Positions 49,261 through 60,828 of a DNA stretch of 64,000 nucleotides are shown piece by piece. The notes under the pieces were generated by a model that searched no databases, was not told the origin of the DNA, and saw only the letters and a list, made by a program, of their open reading frames with translations. Both the position numbers and the translations under genes were made by a program. Origin of the DNA: Bacillus sp. (in: firmicutes). Lineage in GTDB: Bacteria > Bacillota > Bacilli > Bacillales > Bacillaceae. How positions within the stretch are numbered: the stretch's first letter is position 1; each line of letters opens with the position of its first letter. The DNA is taken from NCBI GenBank assembly GCA_031180805.1, contig JAPSLL010000012.1, forward strand, positions 1-64,000. The letters are read 5' to 3'.

Positions 49261-52134
49261 CTACTGCACAATTTCTACTTTATCCTTAATCAGCTTCTTC
49301 ATCCGTTCGCGGTCACGTTCAATGACAGGACGTAAGTATTTCCCAGTGTAGGATTGTTCAGTTTTCATAATTACTTCTGGTGTGCCGACCGCAACAATGG
49401 TTCCACCTTTGTCTCCGCCCTCTGGTCCAAGGTCGACAAGGTAGTCGGCTGTTTTGATAACATCTAAATTATGCTCGATGACGAGGACTGTGTCGCCATT
49501 TTCGACGAGTCGTTGGAGAACCTTCAATAGTCGAGCGATATCGTCTACATGGAGCCCGGTTGTTGGCTCATCAAGGATATACATTGTTTTCCCATTTGAG
49601 CGTTTGTGCAATTCTGATGCAAGCTTCACCCGTTGTGCTTCTCCACCTGATAACGTTGTTGCCGGCTGTCCTAATGTAATATAACCTAAGCCTACATCTA
49701 AAATTGTTTGTAGCTTTCGTTTGATTTTTGGGTGATTTTCGAAAAAGCTTACAGCATCCTCTACAGTCATATCAAGGATGTCAGAGATGTTTTTGCCTTT
49801 ATAGGTTACCTCAAGTGTTTCCCGATTGTATCGTTTTCCATGGCAGACCTCACATGGCACATAAACGTCGGGAAGGAAGTGCATTTCGATTTTAATAATT
49901 CCATCGCCGCGACATGCTTCACAACGGCCACCCTTCACATTAAAGCTAAAGCGCCCTTTTTTATAGCCTCGAACCTTTGCTTCATTTGTTGCCGCATATA
50001 CATCACGAATATCATCAAATACACCGGTGTACGTTGCTGGGTTTGATCGTGGTGTCCGTCCAATTGGAGATTGGTCGATATCAATAACCTTCTCTAAATG
50101 TTCTATCCCTTTCATTTCTTTAAACTCTCCTGGCTTTGCTTTTGCACGATTAAGCTTTTGCGCGAGAGATTTATGAAGAATTTCATTTACTAGCGTACTC
50201 TTTCCAGACCCGGAAACTCCTGTTACAGCAATAAACATTCCTAATGGAAGCTTTACGCTAACGTTCTTCAAATTGTTTTCCTTTGCCCCTTTTATTTCGA
50301 TAAATCGGCCATCTGGCTTTCTACGCTCAATAGGAAGTGGAATGAATTTCTTCCCTGATAAATATTGCCCAGTTATTGAATTTTCATTTGCAATTACTTC
50401 TTCGGGTGTTCCTGCAGCAATGACCTGACCACCATGAACACCAGCACCTGGACCAATATCTATCAAATAGTCGGCAGCAATCATTGTATCCTCGTCATGC
50501 TCAACCACGATTAATGTGTTTCCAATGTCACGCATACTTTTCATCGTTTCAATAAGGCGATCATTGTCTCTTTGATGCAAACCAATTGACGGCTCATCTA
50601 ATATGTATAACACACCTGTTAAGCGCGAACCTATTTGCGTAGCTAAGCGAATCCGTTGTGCTTCTCCACCAGATAATGTACCGGCTGCACGACTTAATGT
50701 TAAATATTCGAGTCCGACATTATTTAAAAATCCTAATCTCTCACTAATTTCTTTTAAAATCAAGTTTGAAATTTGCATTTCCTTTTCAGAAAGTGAAAGT
50801 CCTCTGAAGAATGCAAGCGACTCTTGAACAGATAGCTTTGTAATTTCCCCAATATGCTTTCCGTCAATTAATACAGCTAACGTTTCCTTCTTCAAGCGAT
50901 ACCCTTTACATGATGGGCAGTTTTTTTCAGCCATATATTTTTCCATTTGTTCACGAATATAATCAGAGGTCGTTTCCTTATAGCGTCGCTCAACATTCCG
51001 AATAACGCCTTCAAATTGAATATAGTTTTCTCTAACTTGTCCAAAGTCATTTTCATAGCGGAAATAAATTTCTTCCCCATCACTGCCGAAAAGAACTTTA
51101 TCCATCAAATGTTTCGGAATATCCTTTACAGGAGTCTCCATATCGATCCCGTAATGATTACATACCGCCTCTAATAACTGCGGATAGTATTGAGAGCTAG
51201 TCGGTTCCCATGGAGCAATCGCACCTTGATGAAGGGTTAGCTCTTTATTAGGGATAACTAAATCTAAATCAACCTCTAGCTTTATTCCGAGACCATCACA
51301 TTCAGGGCAGGCACCGAATGGGCTATTAAAGGAGAACATTCTTGGTTCAAGCTCACCGATTGAAAAGCCACATTGTGGACATGCATGATGCTCACTAAAT
51401 AACAGCTCCTCCTCATCGATGACATCGATGATAACCTTACCTTCACCTAGCTGTAGAGCTGATTCGAGCGAGTCTGCTAATCGAGAGGAAACTCCCTCCT
51501 TAACGACAATACGGTCAATAACAACCTCAATCGAATGCTTTTTATTTTTTTCTAATTCAATCTCATCTGAAAGCTCGAGCATTTCCCCATCAACACGGAC
51601 GCGGACGTAGCCTTGCTTTTTAATATCCTCGAATACTTTAACATGTGCGCCCTTTCGTCCTGAGATAATAGGGGCAAGAATTTGGATTTTTGTTCGTTCT
51701 GGGTACTCCAAAATTCTGTCAACCATTTGTTCAATTGTTTGTGATGAGATTTCGATCCCATGATTTGGACATGTCGGATGTCCGACTCTCGCGTAGAGCA
51801 AGCGTAAATAATCATATACTTCCGTAACAGTTCCAACGGTCGAACGTGGATTTCGACTCGTTGTTTTTTGATCAATTGAGATCGCTGGTGATAGCCCCTC
51901 GATCGAATCGACATCTGGTTTATCCATTTGTCCAAGAAATTGGCGGGCATATGCAGAAAGTGACTCTACATAGCGACGTTGTCCTTCCGCATAAATCGTA
52001 TCAAATGCTAGTGAGGACTTACCTGATCCAGATAAACCCGTTAGAACAACGAGTTTATCTCTTGGAATTGAAATATCAACATTTTTTAAATTATGGGCAC
52101 GCGCTCCCTTTACAACGATATGTTCCATTGCCAT
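49261..52134 (-). CDS. uvrA: Excinuclease ABC subunit A
   Basis: A 957-residue ABC-type ATPase of nucleotide excision repair. The first Walker A is [13 protein letters not shown] (about residues 33-45), the second [14 protein letters not shown] (about 640-653). Zinc-binding cysteine pairs include [16 protein letters not shown], and [20 protein letters not shown] with CEVCHGKRY. Two LSGGEAQR signatures are visible. It finds bulky lesions and loads UvrB. The gene follows uvrB by 7 bp and shares its LexA-controlled promoter. Confidence 0.98.
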   Translation of the reverse strand: MAMEHIVVKGARAHNLKNVDISIPRDKLVVLTGLSGSGKSSLAFDTIYAEGQRRYVESLSAYARQFLGQMDKPDVDSIEGLSPAISIDQKTTSRNPRSTVGTVTEVYDYLRLLYARVGHPTCPNHGIEISSQTIEQMVDRILEYPERTKIQILAPIISGRKGAHVKVFEDIKKQGYVRVRVDGEMLELSDEIELEKNKKHSIEVVIDRIVVKEGVSSRLADSLESALQLGEGKVIIDVIDEEELLFSEHHACPQCGFSIGELEPRMFSFNSPFGACPECDGLGIKLEVDLDLVIPNKELTLHQGAIAPWEPTSSQYYPQLLEAVCNHYGIDMETPVKDIPKHLMDKVLFGSDGEEIYFRYENDFGQVRENYIQFEGVIRNVERRYKETTSDYIREQMEKYMAEKNCPSCKGYRLKKETLAVLIDGKHIGEITKLSVQESLAFFRGLSLSEKEMQISNLILKEISERLGFLNNVGLEYLTLSRAAGTLSGGEAQRIRLATQIGSRLTGVLYILDEPSIGLHQRDNDRLIETMKSMRDIGNTLIVVEHDEDTMIAADYLIDIGPGAGVHGGQVIAAGTPEEVIANENSITGQYLSGKKFIPLPIERRKPDGRFIEIKGAKENNLKNVSVKLPLGMFIAVTGVSGSGKSTLVNEILHKSLAQKLNRAKAKPGEFKEMKGIEHLEKVIDIDQSPIGRTPRSNPATYTGVFDDIRDVYAATNEAKVRGYKKGRFSFNVKGGRCEACRGDGIIKIEMHFLPDVYVPCEVCHGKRYNRETLEVTYKGKNISDILDMTVEDAVSFFENHPKIKRKLQTILDVGLGYITLGQPATTLSGGEAQRVKLASELHKRSNGKTMYILDEPTTGLHVDDIARLLKVLQRLVENGDTVLVIEHNLDVIKTADYLVDLGPEGGDKGGTIVAVGTPEVIMKTEQSYTGKYLRPVIERDRERMKKLIKDKVEIVQ

Positions 52135-52141
52135 AATCGTT

Positions 52142-54124
52142 TCACCCTTCCGCTTTAAGCTCTAAAATTAAATCACGCAGCTCGGCAGCACGTTCGAAGT
52201 TCAATGCCTTTGCCGCTTCCTTCATTTCTGCTTCCATATCGGAAATAACTTTTTCGCGTTCCTTTTTTGGTAATTTTGTTATTGTTTTTGATACAGATGT
52301 TTCGTATTCTTCCTGATCCTCTGCTGCCATCGTTGCCCGGATCCCCTCGCGGATTTCCTTTTGAATCGTTTGTGGAGTTATTCCATGCTTCTTATTGTAG
52401 GCCTCCTGAATTTCACGGCGACGCTTCGTTTCATTAATCGCCAATTCCATTGAGTTCGTTATTTTATCGGCATACATAATAACATGGCCGTTAGCATTAC
52501 GTGCAGCACGCCCAATCGTTTGAATAAGCGAGCGCTCCGAGCGTAAGAAGCCCTCTTTGTCTGCATCTAAAATCGCTACGAGCGATACCTCTGGAATGTC
52601 TAGTCCTTCCCTTAACAAGTTAATACCTATAAGAACATCATATTTTCCAAGCCGAAGCTCGCGAATGATCTCAATCCGTTCTAATGTTTTGATTTCTGAA
52701 TGGAGATAATTAACTTTAATGCCGATTTCTTTTAAATAATCGGTCAGATCTTCAGACATTTTTTTTGTTAATGTTGTAATGAGAACACGTTCATTTTTCT
52801 CAACTCTTGCTTGTATTTCTCCAATTAAATCATCAATCTGACCTTCAATTGGTCGAACATCTATTGTTGGGTCAAGCAACCCTGTCGGTCGAATGATTTG
52901 CTCAATCATCTTCGGCGTATGCTCAATTTCATATGGACCAGGTGTTGCTGATACGAAGACGATATTTTTTATATGCTTTTCAAACTCTTCAAATCGAAGT
53001 GGACGGTTATCTAAGGCAGATGGTAAGCGAAAGCCATGATCAACCAACACTTGCTTCCGCGCCTGGTCCCCATTATACATCCCGCGAATTTGTGGAATTG
53101 TCACATGGGATTCATCAACGACAATTAAAAAATCCTCTGGAAAGAAGTCTAGCAATGTATATGGTGTTGAACCAGAAGGACGAAGTGTTAAATGCCTTGA
53201 GTAGTTTTCGATCCCTGAACAGAATCCCATTTCACGCATCATTTCCAAATCATAATTGGTTCGTTGTTCAAGTCGCTGTGCTTCAAGAAGCTTGCCGTTT
53301 TCACGCATCTTCGCTAATTGCTCCTCAAGCTCTGCTTCGATATTTTTAATCGCCTTTTGCATCTTTTCCTCGCGAGTAACGAAGTGAGATGCCGGAAATA
53401 TCGCAACATGTTCACGCTCGCCTAAAATCTCACCAGTTAACGCATCAACCTCGCGAATCCGATCAATTTCATCACCGAAAAACTCGACACGAATACATTG
53501 TTCATCTTTAGATACAGGAAAAATCTCGACAACATCACCGCGGACACGGAATGTTCCTCTGCGAAAATCAATGTCATTGCGTACATATTGAACATCAACC
53601 ATTCTTCTTAATAATTGATTCCGTTCAATATCCATTCCTTTACGTAAAGAAACAACAAGTTCCTTATATTCCTCTGGCGAACCGAGACCATAGATACACG
53701 ATACACTGGCAATAATAATGACATCTTTCCGTTCAAATAACGCTGATGTCGCTGAGTGACGCAGCTTATCAATTTCATCATTAATGCTAGCATCCTTTTC
53801 AATAAACGTATCTGTTTGCGGAACATAAGCTTCCGGCTGATAGTAATCATAGTAACTTACAAAATACTCAACTGCATTGTTAGGAAAAAACTCTTTAAAC
53901 TCACTATATAGCTGTCCAGCTAATGTTTTGTTATGTGCAATAACCAAAGTTGGTTTGTTTACTTCTTTTATAAGATTGGAAACCGTAAATGTTTTACCTG
54001 TTCCCGTAGCCCCTAATAATGTTTGGAATCGTTTCCCCTCGTTGATTCCTTCGACTAATGACTGAATTGCTGTAGGTTGGTCACCTTGTGGCTTGTATTT
54101 CGAGACTAGTTCAAATTGATCCAC
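52142..54124 (-). CDS. uvrB: Excinuclease ABC subunit B
   Basis: A 660-residue helicase-like protein. Walker A GATGTGKT is at about residues 38-45, the beta-hairpin that clamps DNA is in [18 protein letters not shown] is Walker B, helicase motif VI is QTIGRAARN, and the C-terminal UVR domain (about 622-658) binds UvrC. It verifies damage and recruits UvrC. The GTG at 54122-54124 follows GGAGGC. A LexA box lies 70 bp upstream. Confidence 0.98.
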   Translation of the reverse strand: MDQFELVSKYKPQGDQPTAIQSLVEGINEGKRFQTLLGATGTGKTFTVSNLIKEVNKPTLVIAHNKTLAGQLYSEFKEFFPNNAVEYFVSYYDYYQPEAYVPQTDTFIEKDASINDEIDKLRHSATSALFERKDVIIIASVSCIYGLGSPEEYKELVVSLRKGMDIERNQLLRRMVDVQYVRNDIDFRRGTFRVRGDVVEIFPVSKDEQCIRVEFFGDEIDRIREVDALTGEILGEREHVAIFPASHFVTREEKMQKAIKNIEAELEEQLAKMRENGKLLEAQRLEQRTNYDLEMMREMGFCSGIENYSRHLTLRPSGSTPYTLLDFFPEDFLIVVDESHVTIPQIRGMYNGDQARKQVLVDHGFRLPSALDNRPLRFEEFEKHIKNIVFVSATPGPYEIEHTPKMIEQIIRPTGLLDPTIDVRPIEGQIDDLIGEIQARVEKNERVLITTLTKKMSEDLTDYLKEIGIKVNYLHSEIKTLERIEIIRELRLGKYDVLIGINLLREGLDIPEVSLVAILDADKEGFLRSERSLIQTIGRAARNANGHVIMYADKITNSMELAINETKRRREIQEAYNKKHGITPQTIQKEIREGIRATMAAEDQEEYETSVSKTITKLPKKEREKVISDMEAEMKEAAKALNFERAAELRDLILELKAEG

Positions 54125-54191
54125 ACAAAAGCCTCCATTCAGAAAGTTTCAATAGTAATAGTTTACCACAATTTGTAGAAAAATCACCAAA

Positions 54192-54213
54192 AATACGAAC
54201 TTTAGTTCGTATT
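54192..54213. promoter_or_regulatory. LexA (SOS) box of uvrBA
   Basis: CGAAC-TTTA-GTTCG with symmetric flanks (AATA/TATT) forms a perfect palindrome apart from the centre, matching the Gram-positive LexA site. It lies about 70 bp upstream of the uvrB start and makes uvrBA DNA-damage inducible. Confidence 0.9.
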
Positions 54214-54276
54214 AAATTCATATTTAATCTTTAAGCATGTTAAATCTATGTATTCAGCTTGAATTATCCTTTAAAT

Positions 54277-54370
54277 CTGTCAAGTTTGCCGATAAATTTG
54301 TCAACTCTTTTGAAAATCAACCAACTTTTTATAGTTATCTGTCAACTTCGAAAAAAAATCTGTCAAACTT
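54277..54370 (-). repeat. Five-copy intergenic array, unit TCTGTCAACTT, period 20-21 bp
   Basis: Copies begin at 54277, 54298, 54318, 54339 and 54360; the third is degenerate (TCAACCAACTTTT). The unit is the same as that of the array at 43401. The array lies between the prfC terminator and the uvrBA promoter. The remaining gap 54125-54276 contains the LexA box. Confidence 0.86.
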
Positions 54371-54380
54371 GAAAAAAACA

Positions 54381-54412
54381 AAGAAAAAAGAGCACCACAT
54401 GGGTAGCTCTTT
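54381..54412 (-). terminator. Intrinsic terminator after prfC
   Basis: AAGAGC and GCTCTT arms with an inner ACC/GGT pairing, followed by U-rich sequence on the minus strand. Confidence 0.75.
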
Positions 54413-54447
54413 ATAAGTATTGCTATATTTTCGATTGTTCAAACGTA

Positions 54448-56034
54448 TTATTTATGCGCTGTAACACCTTGGTAGTCATTTTCCTCAAACAGGTCAACAA
54501 GCTCGATTTCCTTTTGATTTTCTAAGAAATAACGTAATGTAAACTCATTTTCAAAGAGGACAGCATATGCGCCGTAACGGTCACGAACAAGCATACTCCG
54601 TGAATCAAAGAAGCGCTTATCAAATTTCTCGCTTTTAATCCAGCGTGGAATTCGTTCTCCTAACGATGTAAATTCAACGTCTACATTGTATTCAGCTTTC
54701 ATCCGATATTCAAATACCTCAAATTGTAATTGACCTACTGCCCCAAGAATGAGCGAGTCATTTAACTCTTGTCTGAATAATTGGATTGCACCCTCTTGAA
54801 CAAGCTGCTCAATCCCTTTTCTAAATTGCTTTGACTTCATAACGTTCTTTGCTTGTACTCGTTTAAACAATTCTGGCGGGAATTGTGGCAGCTCTTCATA
54901 ATGGAACTGAGCTTTTCCACCGATTAATGTATCGCCAATTTGGTAAATATTTGGGTCGTAAATCCCGATGATATCCCCTGGATAGGCTTCATCAACCGTA
55001 TCGCGATCCTTTGCCATAAAGGCTTGTGTTTGATTTAATTTAATCGTTTTGTTTGTTCGACTAAGGTTGACGCTCATTCCTCGTTCGAATTTACCTGAGC
55101 AAACACGTAAAAAGGCGATTCGGTCTCGATGTGCCGGGTTCATATTCGCTTGGATTTTGAAAATATATCCAGAAAACTGTTCTTTTTCCGGTTCCACTAA
55201 GCCTTCATTCGTTTTTCGTGGTTGAGGCTGTGCAGCAAATTGAAGGAACGTATCAAAGAATGTTTGAACACCAAAGTTTGCTAATGCACTTCCAAAGAAC
55301 ACTGGCGTTAACTCACCATTTTCAACACGTTCACGAGTAAACTCATTTCCTGCCTCTTCAAGAAGCTCAATCTCACCTAAAGTCTCTTGATAAGTTGGAT
55401 TTTCATCAATACCATGCTTTGATACATCACTTAAAGGAATGATTTCCTCTTCCTCATCTCCTTTAAAGCGGACAATTTTGTCTTGGAATCGGTCATAAAT
55501 TCCTAAGAAGCGTTTGCCCATCCCAATCGGCCAGTTCATTGGGTATGATTCAATTCCGAGAACCTCTTCAATTTCGGAAAGAAGCTCTAATGGTTCTCTA
55601 CCTTCCCGGTCTAATTTATTTATAAATGTAAAAATCGGAATTCCTCTCATCCGACATACTTTAAATAATTTAATCGTTTGCGGCTCAACCCCTTTTGTGG
55701 AGTCAATAATCATAACAACACTGTCAACAGCTGTTAACGTCCGATATGTGTCTTCACTAAAGTCTTCATGACCAGGAGTGTCCAAAATATTGACGTGGAA
55801 GTCATGATATGGGAAGCTCATCACACTTGAAGTAACGGAAATTCCACGCTTCTTTTCAATTTCCATCCAGTCAGATGCTGCATATTTCCCAGTTTTTTTT
55901 CCTTTAACTGTACCTGTTGAGCGGATTACCTGCCCAAAATACAGTAATTTTTCCGTTAACGTCGTTTTCCCTGCATCCGGATGCGAAATAATGGCAAAAG
56001 TCCGACGTTTATTAATTTCCTCTTGTAAGCTCAT
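54448..56034 (-). CDS. prfC: Peptide chain release factor 3
   Basis: A 528-residue translational GTPase. The P-loop [15 protein letters not shown] is at about residues 17-31, the G3 motif [12 protein letters not shown] near 87, and G4 NKLDREG near 142. It recycles RF1/RF2 after termination. Not all bacilli carry it. The gene stands alone, with its own terminator. The start follows AAAAGAGGTAATCG. Confidence 0.95.
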   Translation of the reverse strand: MSLQEEINKRRTFAIISHPDAGKTTLTEKLLYFGQVIRSTGTVKGKKTGKYAASDWMEIEKKRGISVTSSVMSFPYHDFHVNILDTPGHEDFSEDTYRTLTAVDSVVMIIDSTKGVEPQTIKLFKVCRMRGIPIFTFINKLDREGREPLELLSEIEEVLGIESYPMNWPIGMGKRFLGIYDRFQDKIVRFKGDEEEEIIPLSDVSKHGIDENPTYQETLGEIELLEEAGNEFTRERVENGELTPVFFGSALANFGVQTFFDTFLQFAAQPQPRKTNEGLVEPEKEQFSGYIFKIQANMNPAHRDRIAFLRVCSGKFERGMSVNLSRTNKTIKLNQTQAFMAKDRDTVDEAYPGDIIGIYDPNIYQIGDTLIGGKAQFHYEELPQFPPELFKRVQAKNVMKSKQFRKGIEQLVQEGAIQLFRQELNDSLILGAVGQLQFEVFEYRMKAEYNVDVEFTSLGERIPRWIKSEKFDKRFFDSRSMLVRDRYGAYAVLFENEFTLRYFLENQKEIELVDLFEENDYQGVTAHK

Positions 56035-56144
56035 TTTCGATTACCTCTTTTATATAAATTAGTGCTTCAACTATACTACAATGCTGATGAAAGAACAATT
56101 TGCTAACAGTTAATTTTACTATTAGTTTAGGTTAAAGGCAAAAT

Positions 56145-56170
56145 AAAAAAGCAGGAAATTCTCTGCTTTT
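56145..56170 (-). terminator. Intrinsic terminator after the small membrane gene
   Basis: AAAAGCAG (56147-56154) and CTGCTTTT (56163-56170), with a U run on the minus strand. Confidence 0.78.
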
Positions 56171-56339
56171 ATCTACTATACCGTCGCTGCTTTTTCTCAG
56201 CTCTATCATCATCAGAGTATAATAGCTCCCACGTGCTTTTATAGCGATATTTTTTCCCCCATACGTTTATAAGCATTCTCATTCCGGTTATCACGCTTAG
56301 TATTAACAGAGCAACAATTAAAAATAGGATTTCATTCAT
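56169..56339 (-). CDS. Small membrane protein with basic tail, unknown
   Basis: A 56-residue protein with one hydrophobic helix (about residues 4-24) and a long basic and acidic tail ending KKQRRYSR. I chose the ATG at 56337-56339 (MNEILFLIV) since GGGGGA lies 5-6 nt upstream; a start ten codons earlier is possible. I do not recognise the family. It lies alone between the DeoR-type regulator gene and prfC. Confidence 0.5.
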   Translation of the reverse strand: MNEILFLIVALLILSVITGMRMLINVWGKKYRYKSTWELLYSDDDRAEKKQRRYSR

Positions 56340-56518
56340 ATCGTTTCCCCCATTCTTTCTTGTAGCCATGTATATGCTAAATGGACTTTTTTATGCCAGT
56401 ACAAATCATATTGGGACTTTCCGTAAAATCGGTTACGAGGGAGAGAGCATTCTGCTGCCTCCCAAGACCCGTAACTAACAGAAGGAGAACTGATCCATTA
56501 TTTTTTTATATCTGATGA

Positions 56519-57268
56519 TTATTCCGCAAGATAAAGCTTTGTTTTTTCCGTATATCGATTCAACCGTATTGTCTCATCAACACTTGTGATTATTTTTGCT
56601 TTGTCTAAATCTGCAAACTTAGCAAATGATACTTCACCAAGTTTTGTATGATCTGCTAACACGTAAGCTTCTCGTGAAAGTGAGATCGCTTTTTCTTTAA
56701 TATGTGCCTCCTCTGGGTCAGGTGTTGTATATCCTAATTCAGGATGTATCGCATTTGCCCCAATAAAGCATTTATCAAAGCGATAATTTTGGATGCTTTC
56801 ATATGCATTTCGCCCAATTAAGGCCTTTGTTACTTTTTTAACATAGCCGCCGATTAAATAGGTTGTAATATCTTTATCTAGTAAAGCTTCTAAATGGTCA
56901 ACACCATTTGTCACAACAACGAGATTCTTTTGCTTCAAAAATGGGATCATTTGAAAGGTGGTTGTCCCTGCATCTAAATAAATGCATTCCTCATCATGGA
57001 TAAGCTCAGCAGCATATTTTGCAATTTGCTTTTTTTCCTGGAGGTTTTGCGTTGCTTTCTCGATAACACTCCGTTCCTGACGTTTCTTTTGCAGGAGGGA
57101 AGCCCCGCCATGCACGCGTTTTAAATAATGTTGCTTTTCAAGCTGATCCAAATCTCTCCTTAATGTTGATTCAGACGTATTTGTTAATTCAACTAGCTCC
57201 TGGATTTTTACATGTTCCTTTTCATTTAATAAATCTAAAATTAAACGATGACGCTCAGTAATAAGCAA
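56519..57268 (-). CDS. DeoR-family transcriptional regulator
   Basis: A 249-residue repressor. The N-terminal winged helix (about residues 1-57) has VKIQELVELTNTSESTLRRD and ends in the typical KRVHGGAS. The C-terminal sugar-phosphate sensor has DAGTTTFQMIPFL, NGVDHLEALL, FIGANAI and ADHTKLGEVSF. Such proteins respond to phosphorylated sugars. The TTG start follows GGGGGATTAAC. No sugar-metabolic operon is adjacent; a chemoreceptor gene lies upstream on the same strand. The target is unknown. Confidence 0.88.
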   Translation of the reverse strand: MLITERHRLILDLLNEKEHVKIQELVELTNTSESTLRRDLDQLEKQHYLKRVHGGASLLQKKRQERSVIEKATQNLQEKKQIAKYAAELIHDEECIYLDAGTTTFQMIPFLKQKNLVVVTNGVDHLEALLDKDITTYLIGGYVKKVTKALIGRNAYESIQNYRFDKCFIGANAIHPELGYTTPDPEEAHIKEKAISLSREAYVLADHTKLGEVSFAKFADLDKAKIITSVDETIRLNRYTEKTKLYLAE

Positions 57269-57426
57269 GTTAATCCCCCATCCTATTTATCCCGTTTACC
57301 TCATGATAGACCTCCACTAAAAAGTTGAGGTCTAAACGTTAATCAAAGGCAAGTCTCATATATACAGATATCCTTATTATATAAAATTCACTTATCGTTT
57401 CCAAAAAAAATTGCGTGCTTACTAGT

Positions 57427-59223
57427 TTATTTTTTAAACAGCTTCAACCTTTTCTTGCTGGTATTTTTCTTTGTTTTTTGAATTTTTTTATTTTGTCTCT
57501 TTATTTTTTCATCTTTTTTATATGATACATTAAATTTGCTTACGATGTTTTGAAGCTCATTTGCCATATTGCTAAGCTCCAAGGCTGATTTTGTAATTTC
57601 ATCCATCGATGCGCTTTGTTCCTCTGAAGAAGCCGCTACATTTTGTGTGTTTCCAGCTGCTTGCTCAGATAATGAAGCGACTCCATTTATTAATGAAACC
57701 ATCGAGTCTGAGCTTGCTGAGACTTGTTGGACGACTGCAGATACATCCTGTGTATGTACGGCAACCTCTTCAATTTTTTGGGCAATCGCTTTAAACGCGT
57801 CACCTGTTTCTTCTACCTTTACAATTCCTTCATCAACCGCTACCGAGCCAGCTTGCATTGCTTCTACTGCATTTGTTGCTTCGTTTCTTATTTTTATTAT
57901 TATTTGACTAATTTCGTCTGCTGCATGACTAGATTGCTCTGCAAGCTTACGAACCTCATCGGCGACAACAGCGAAGCCTCTTCCGTGCTCTCCAGCTCTT
58001 GCAGCCTCGATCGCTGCATTTAAGGCAAGTAAATTCGTCTGGTCAGCAACCTCAGTGATTAACGCGACAATTTTGCTAATTTGCGTTGATTTCTCTCCTA
58101 AAGAGTTTACAACCTGCGCTGTTTCCCGAACTTGGGATTGGACGGCATTCATTTTTGAAACTGTATCTCGTACAACAATATTACCTACAGATGCCTGTTC
58201 AGTAGCCTCAGTTGATAAATCTGCGACAACCTGAATAGATGAAGCAGCTTGATTCATTCCTTTAGAAATTTCTTCGACTGCATTATTTGCTTCGATCGCT
58301 TGGTGCATTTGTGATTCAGAGCCGCTTGCAACCTCTTGAATCGACATTGTAATTTGTTCAGACGCTTTTGCCGATTGCTCTGCGCTAGCTGTCAGCTGTT
58401 CAGAGGTTGCCGCAACCTGCTCTGAATGCCCTGCTACTGTTGTAATAACAGAGCGTAAATTTTTTGTCATTTCATTAAAATCCTTTGCAAGCTGACCAAT
58501 TTCATCCTTATTGCGAATTTCCATTTCCTCGTCAACAAGATTTCCGCTCGCAACCTGCTTTACCTGTGCTGCCATTTTACGGATTGGGATTGAGATATTT
58601 CTAGCAAGGATATTACCTAGAACGACTGCTAATAAAATAGCAATAAAAATGAAAACGATCGATAAAATATTTGACCTTGTATAACGGTCGTCTATTTCCT
58701 CGCTAGCCTTATTGGCACTCTCTACACTTAGTTCAACAAGCTTATTCATATTTATATTAATACTTGATAAGCTCCAGCTTGCTTTACGGAGGATTTCCTC
58801 TGCCTTTTCAACATTATTAGCCTGTCCTTCTGCCATCATCTCTTCATGTAAAGCTAGGTAATCATCCCATTCCTTTTTAACACCTTCGTAAAGCGTTTTC
58901 TCTTCTTCATTTGATAAAAGCGCTTCATATTTTTTCGTTACAGCTTTATGTCTAGTTAATAACGCTTCCATTGTTAAAACGTATTCCTTTCTGTTGCTCT
59001 CATTCGTTGAGTTCACGTAGTAAAGCTCTTGTGTAACGAGACTGTTCATAATATGTCTCATTTCGGAAGCGTAAATAACAGAAGGAAGCTGGTGCTTAGA
59101 AACCTTTGCCGATTCCGACTTTATACTGTTCATATTCAACGTATTTACTACACTTAAGCCAAGGATAATGATGATTATAGAAGCAAAAACGATAATTAAT
59201 TTTCTACCAACTGTCAATTTCAT
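57427..59223 (-). CDS. Methyl-accepting chemotaxis protein with lysine-rich C-terminus
   Basis: A 598-residue chemoreceptor. Transmembrane helices are at about residues 7-28 and 185-207; the extracellular part between them is a four-helix-bundle sensor. A HAMP domain follows (about 208-262), then the signalling domain, whose hairpin tip is marked by [20 protein letters not shown] and [31 protein letters not shown]. The last 30 residues contain 16 Lys/Arg, which is unusual for a receptor tail. It lies downstream of an orphan sugar-binding lipoprotein, which may present ligand to it. Confidence 0.93.
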   Translation of the reverse strand: MKLTVGRKLIIVFASIIIIILGLSVVNTLNMNSIKSESAKVSKHQLPSVIYASEMRHIMNSLVTQELYYVNSTNESNRKEYVLTMEALLTRHKAVTKKYEALLSNEEEKTLYEGVKKEWDDYLALHEEMMAEGQANNVEKAEEILRKASWSLSSININMNKLVELSVESANKASEEIDDRYTRSNILSIVFIFIAILLAVVLGNILARNISIPIRKMAAQVKQVASGNLVDEEMEIRNKDEIGQLAKDFNEMTKNLRSVITTVAGHSEQVAATSEQLTASAEQSAKASEQITMSIQEVASGSESQMHQAIEANNAVEEISKGMNQAASSIQVVADLSTEATEQASVGNIVVRDTVSKMNAVQSQVRETAQVVNSLGEKSTQISKIVALITEVADQTNLLALNAAIEAARAGEHGRGFAVVADEVRKLAEQSSHAADEISQIIIKIRNEATNAVEAMQAGSVAVDEGIVKVEETGDAFKAIAQKIEEVAVHTQDVSAVVQQVSASSDSMVSLINGVASLSEQAAGNTQNVAASSEEQSASMDEITKSALELSNMANELQNIVSKFNVSYKKDEKIKRQNKKIQKTKKNTSKKRLKLFKK

Positions 59224-59261
59224 ATTCGTTCCCCTCTCTTTTGTTACCTTACTCTTCGATC

Positions 59262-59289
59262 TTGACAGGTTATCGATTAGGTTTATACT
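59262..59289 (+). promoter_or_regulatory. Strong promoter-like sequence on the + strand between chemoreceptor and binding protein
   Basis: TTGACA (59262-59267) and TATACT (59284-59289) are 16 bp apart. It points away from the chemoreceptor and towards the terminator at 59371-59412, so it could drive a small RNA of about 115 nt. Confidence 0.4.
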
Positions 59290-59295
59290 TCTTAT

Positions 59296-59412
59296 ATCGG
59301 CACCAATTCTTAACTTTTAAGGAAAATTTACATTTAATTAACACTGGAAGATAGTTTTTCCCGTGATGACAAAAAAAGGGGGGGTCCATATTCATTAGGA
59401 CACTCCCTTTTT
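59296..59412 (+). ncRNA. Candidate small RNA
   Basis: This is defined only by a near-consensus promoter at 59262-59289 and the hairpin with T run at 59371-59412. No open frame with a ribosome binding site is inside. It would be encoded opposite to, and in the gap of, the binding-protein/chemoreceptor transcript. No homology is claimed. Confidence 0.25.
59371..59412. terminator. Bidirectional terminator after the binding-protein gene
   Basis: AAAAAGGGGGGGTCC faces GGACACTCCCTTTTT with one wobble and one mismatch. It serves the minus strand binding-protein transcript and could end a + strand RNA. Confidence 0.75.
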
Positions 59413-59477
59413 GGATTATCGGTTTCAATAATTTGTTTTTTTAGTAGAAACTGTACAAAGTGTTTTATCTCTACCAT

Positions 59478-60785
59478 TTATTTCGTTACTTTTGCACGTG
59501 CTTCTTTCCATTTGTTATTTAGGTCTTTCATAATATCATCAAAACTTTCATCTGTATTTCCAATAGCAGATTCAATGATACGCTGTTTAAATTCTGGTTG
59601 GAATAAACCGATTTCCCCTTCGTTGTCAATTGCATCGACCCAGCCTTCTTGTCCTTCTTGAGCTGGTGCATTTCTTAACAACTTAACACCTAAATCATCA
59701 AATGAAGCTAACGTATCTGGCAGCTCTTCACCAATGACTGGAGAGATTCCACCATTGTCAAGCGCGTAATTGGATTCATTAATAAACCAATCAAGCCATG
59801 CTTGTGCAGCTTCCTTGTTTTCACTGTTTTTATTAATACCAATTTTGTAATCTCCACTGCTTTCTGAATATTGCTTTCCTTCATGATTATAAGGGAATGA
59901 CATATAGCTAATATCATCTGGTTTTTCAGCTATATCTTGAATTTGTGTAATCGCCCATGAACCTAATACCATTGTTGCAATTTCACCATTTGCTAGCATT
60001 TTCTTTGAGCTTTCCCAATCAGTCGTTAGTGGATCCTCTTCAATTAATCCTTCTTTGACGATATCATGCATCAATTTGTATAAAATATAATGTGGCTTAC
60101 CCTCTGAGAATGGATCATCCATATTTGCCATTTGAACATTGACATAATCCTCAACCCCTGCGATAGATAGACGGTTTGGCTCCCATTGAGTTAACGGCCA
60201 GCCTGCCGCATAGTTTGTATAATAAGGAGTCGCATTTGTTTTTTCTTTTACTTTCTTTAATGCCTCTATAAACGCTTCTGGTGTAGTAGGTATTTCTGAA
60301 ATTCCAGCATCTTCAAAAACTTTTTTATTATAGACAATTCCTTGAGCGTTTACAACAACCGGAATACCATACACATTGTTTTCATAAGCATCTTCATCAA
60401 CATGTAAATACTTTTTACTTAATTCATCAATTGTGCCAAGCGGCTCAAAGTAGTTTCCTAACTCTTGGACTGGTACATCATTTGGTATGAGCAAAACATC
60501 TCCATATTCTGTAGAATTCATACGGATTTTAACTTGACCTTCATAGTCTGTAATTGCTTCAAATTCCACCTTTATATCTGGATATTTTTCATTAAATTTT
60601 TTTGCATAGTCCTGGAATACTGTATCAACAATATCAGTGCGATTTGTTAACACAAGGATTTCACCTGATGGACCATCAGTATCGTTCGCATTCCCCTTAC
60701 TTGAGCTCTTATCTGTTTGAGAACAACCTACTAATAAAGAAAAAATCATCATACTAAAAACTAGCACCTTAAATAAGTGTTTCAT
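59478..60785 (-). CDS. Sugar ABC transporter substrate-binding lipoprotein (family 1), orphan
   Basis: A 435-residue lipoprotein. The lipobox SLLVGC places the lipidated cysteine near residue 21, followed by a Ser/Asn/Gly linker. The rest has the family-1 extracellular binding fold, with EILVLTNRTDIVDT, YGIPVVVNAQGIVYNKKVFEDAG and MLANGEIATMVLGSWAI. This family captures mono- and oligosaccharides. No permease or ATPase gene is adjacent: a LacI regulator lies upstream and a chemoreceptor downstream. The promoter contains a cre/LacI-type operator in its spacer. Confidence 0.92.
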   Translation of the reverse strand: MKHLFKVLVFSMMIFSLLVGCSQTDKSSSKGNANDTDGPSGEILVLTNRTDIVDTVFQDYAKKFNEKYPDIKVEFEAITDYEGQVKIRMNSTEYGDVLLIPNDVPVQELGNYFEPLGTIDELSKKYLHVDEDAYENNVYGIPVVVNAQGIVYNKKVFEDAGISEIPTTPEAFIEALKKVKEKTNATPYYTNYAAGWPLTQWEPNRLSIAGVEDYVNVQMANMDDPFSEGKPHYILYKLMHDIVKEGLIEEDPLTTDWESSKKMLANGEIATMVLGSWAITQIQDIAEKPDDISYMSFPYNHEGKQYSESSGDYKIGINKNSENKEAAQAWLDWFINESNYALDNGGISPVIGEELPDTLASFDDLGVKLLRNAPAQEGQEGWVDAIDNEGEIGLFQPEFKQRIIESAIGNTDESFDDIMKDLNNKWKEARAKVTK

Positions 60786-60828
60786 TCTAGTATCCCCCTT
60801 TTATAAAGTAATCGTTTAAGTAACTAAT

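Noticed and set aside
53608-53850. 80-codon minus strand frame inside uvrB
   Set aside because: Alternative frame of a conserved gene; no start signal.
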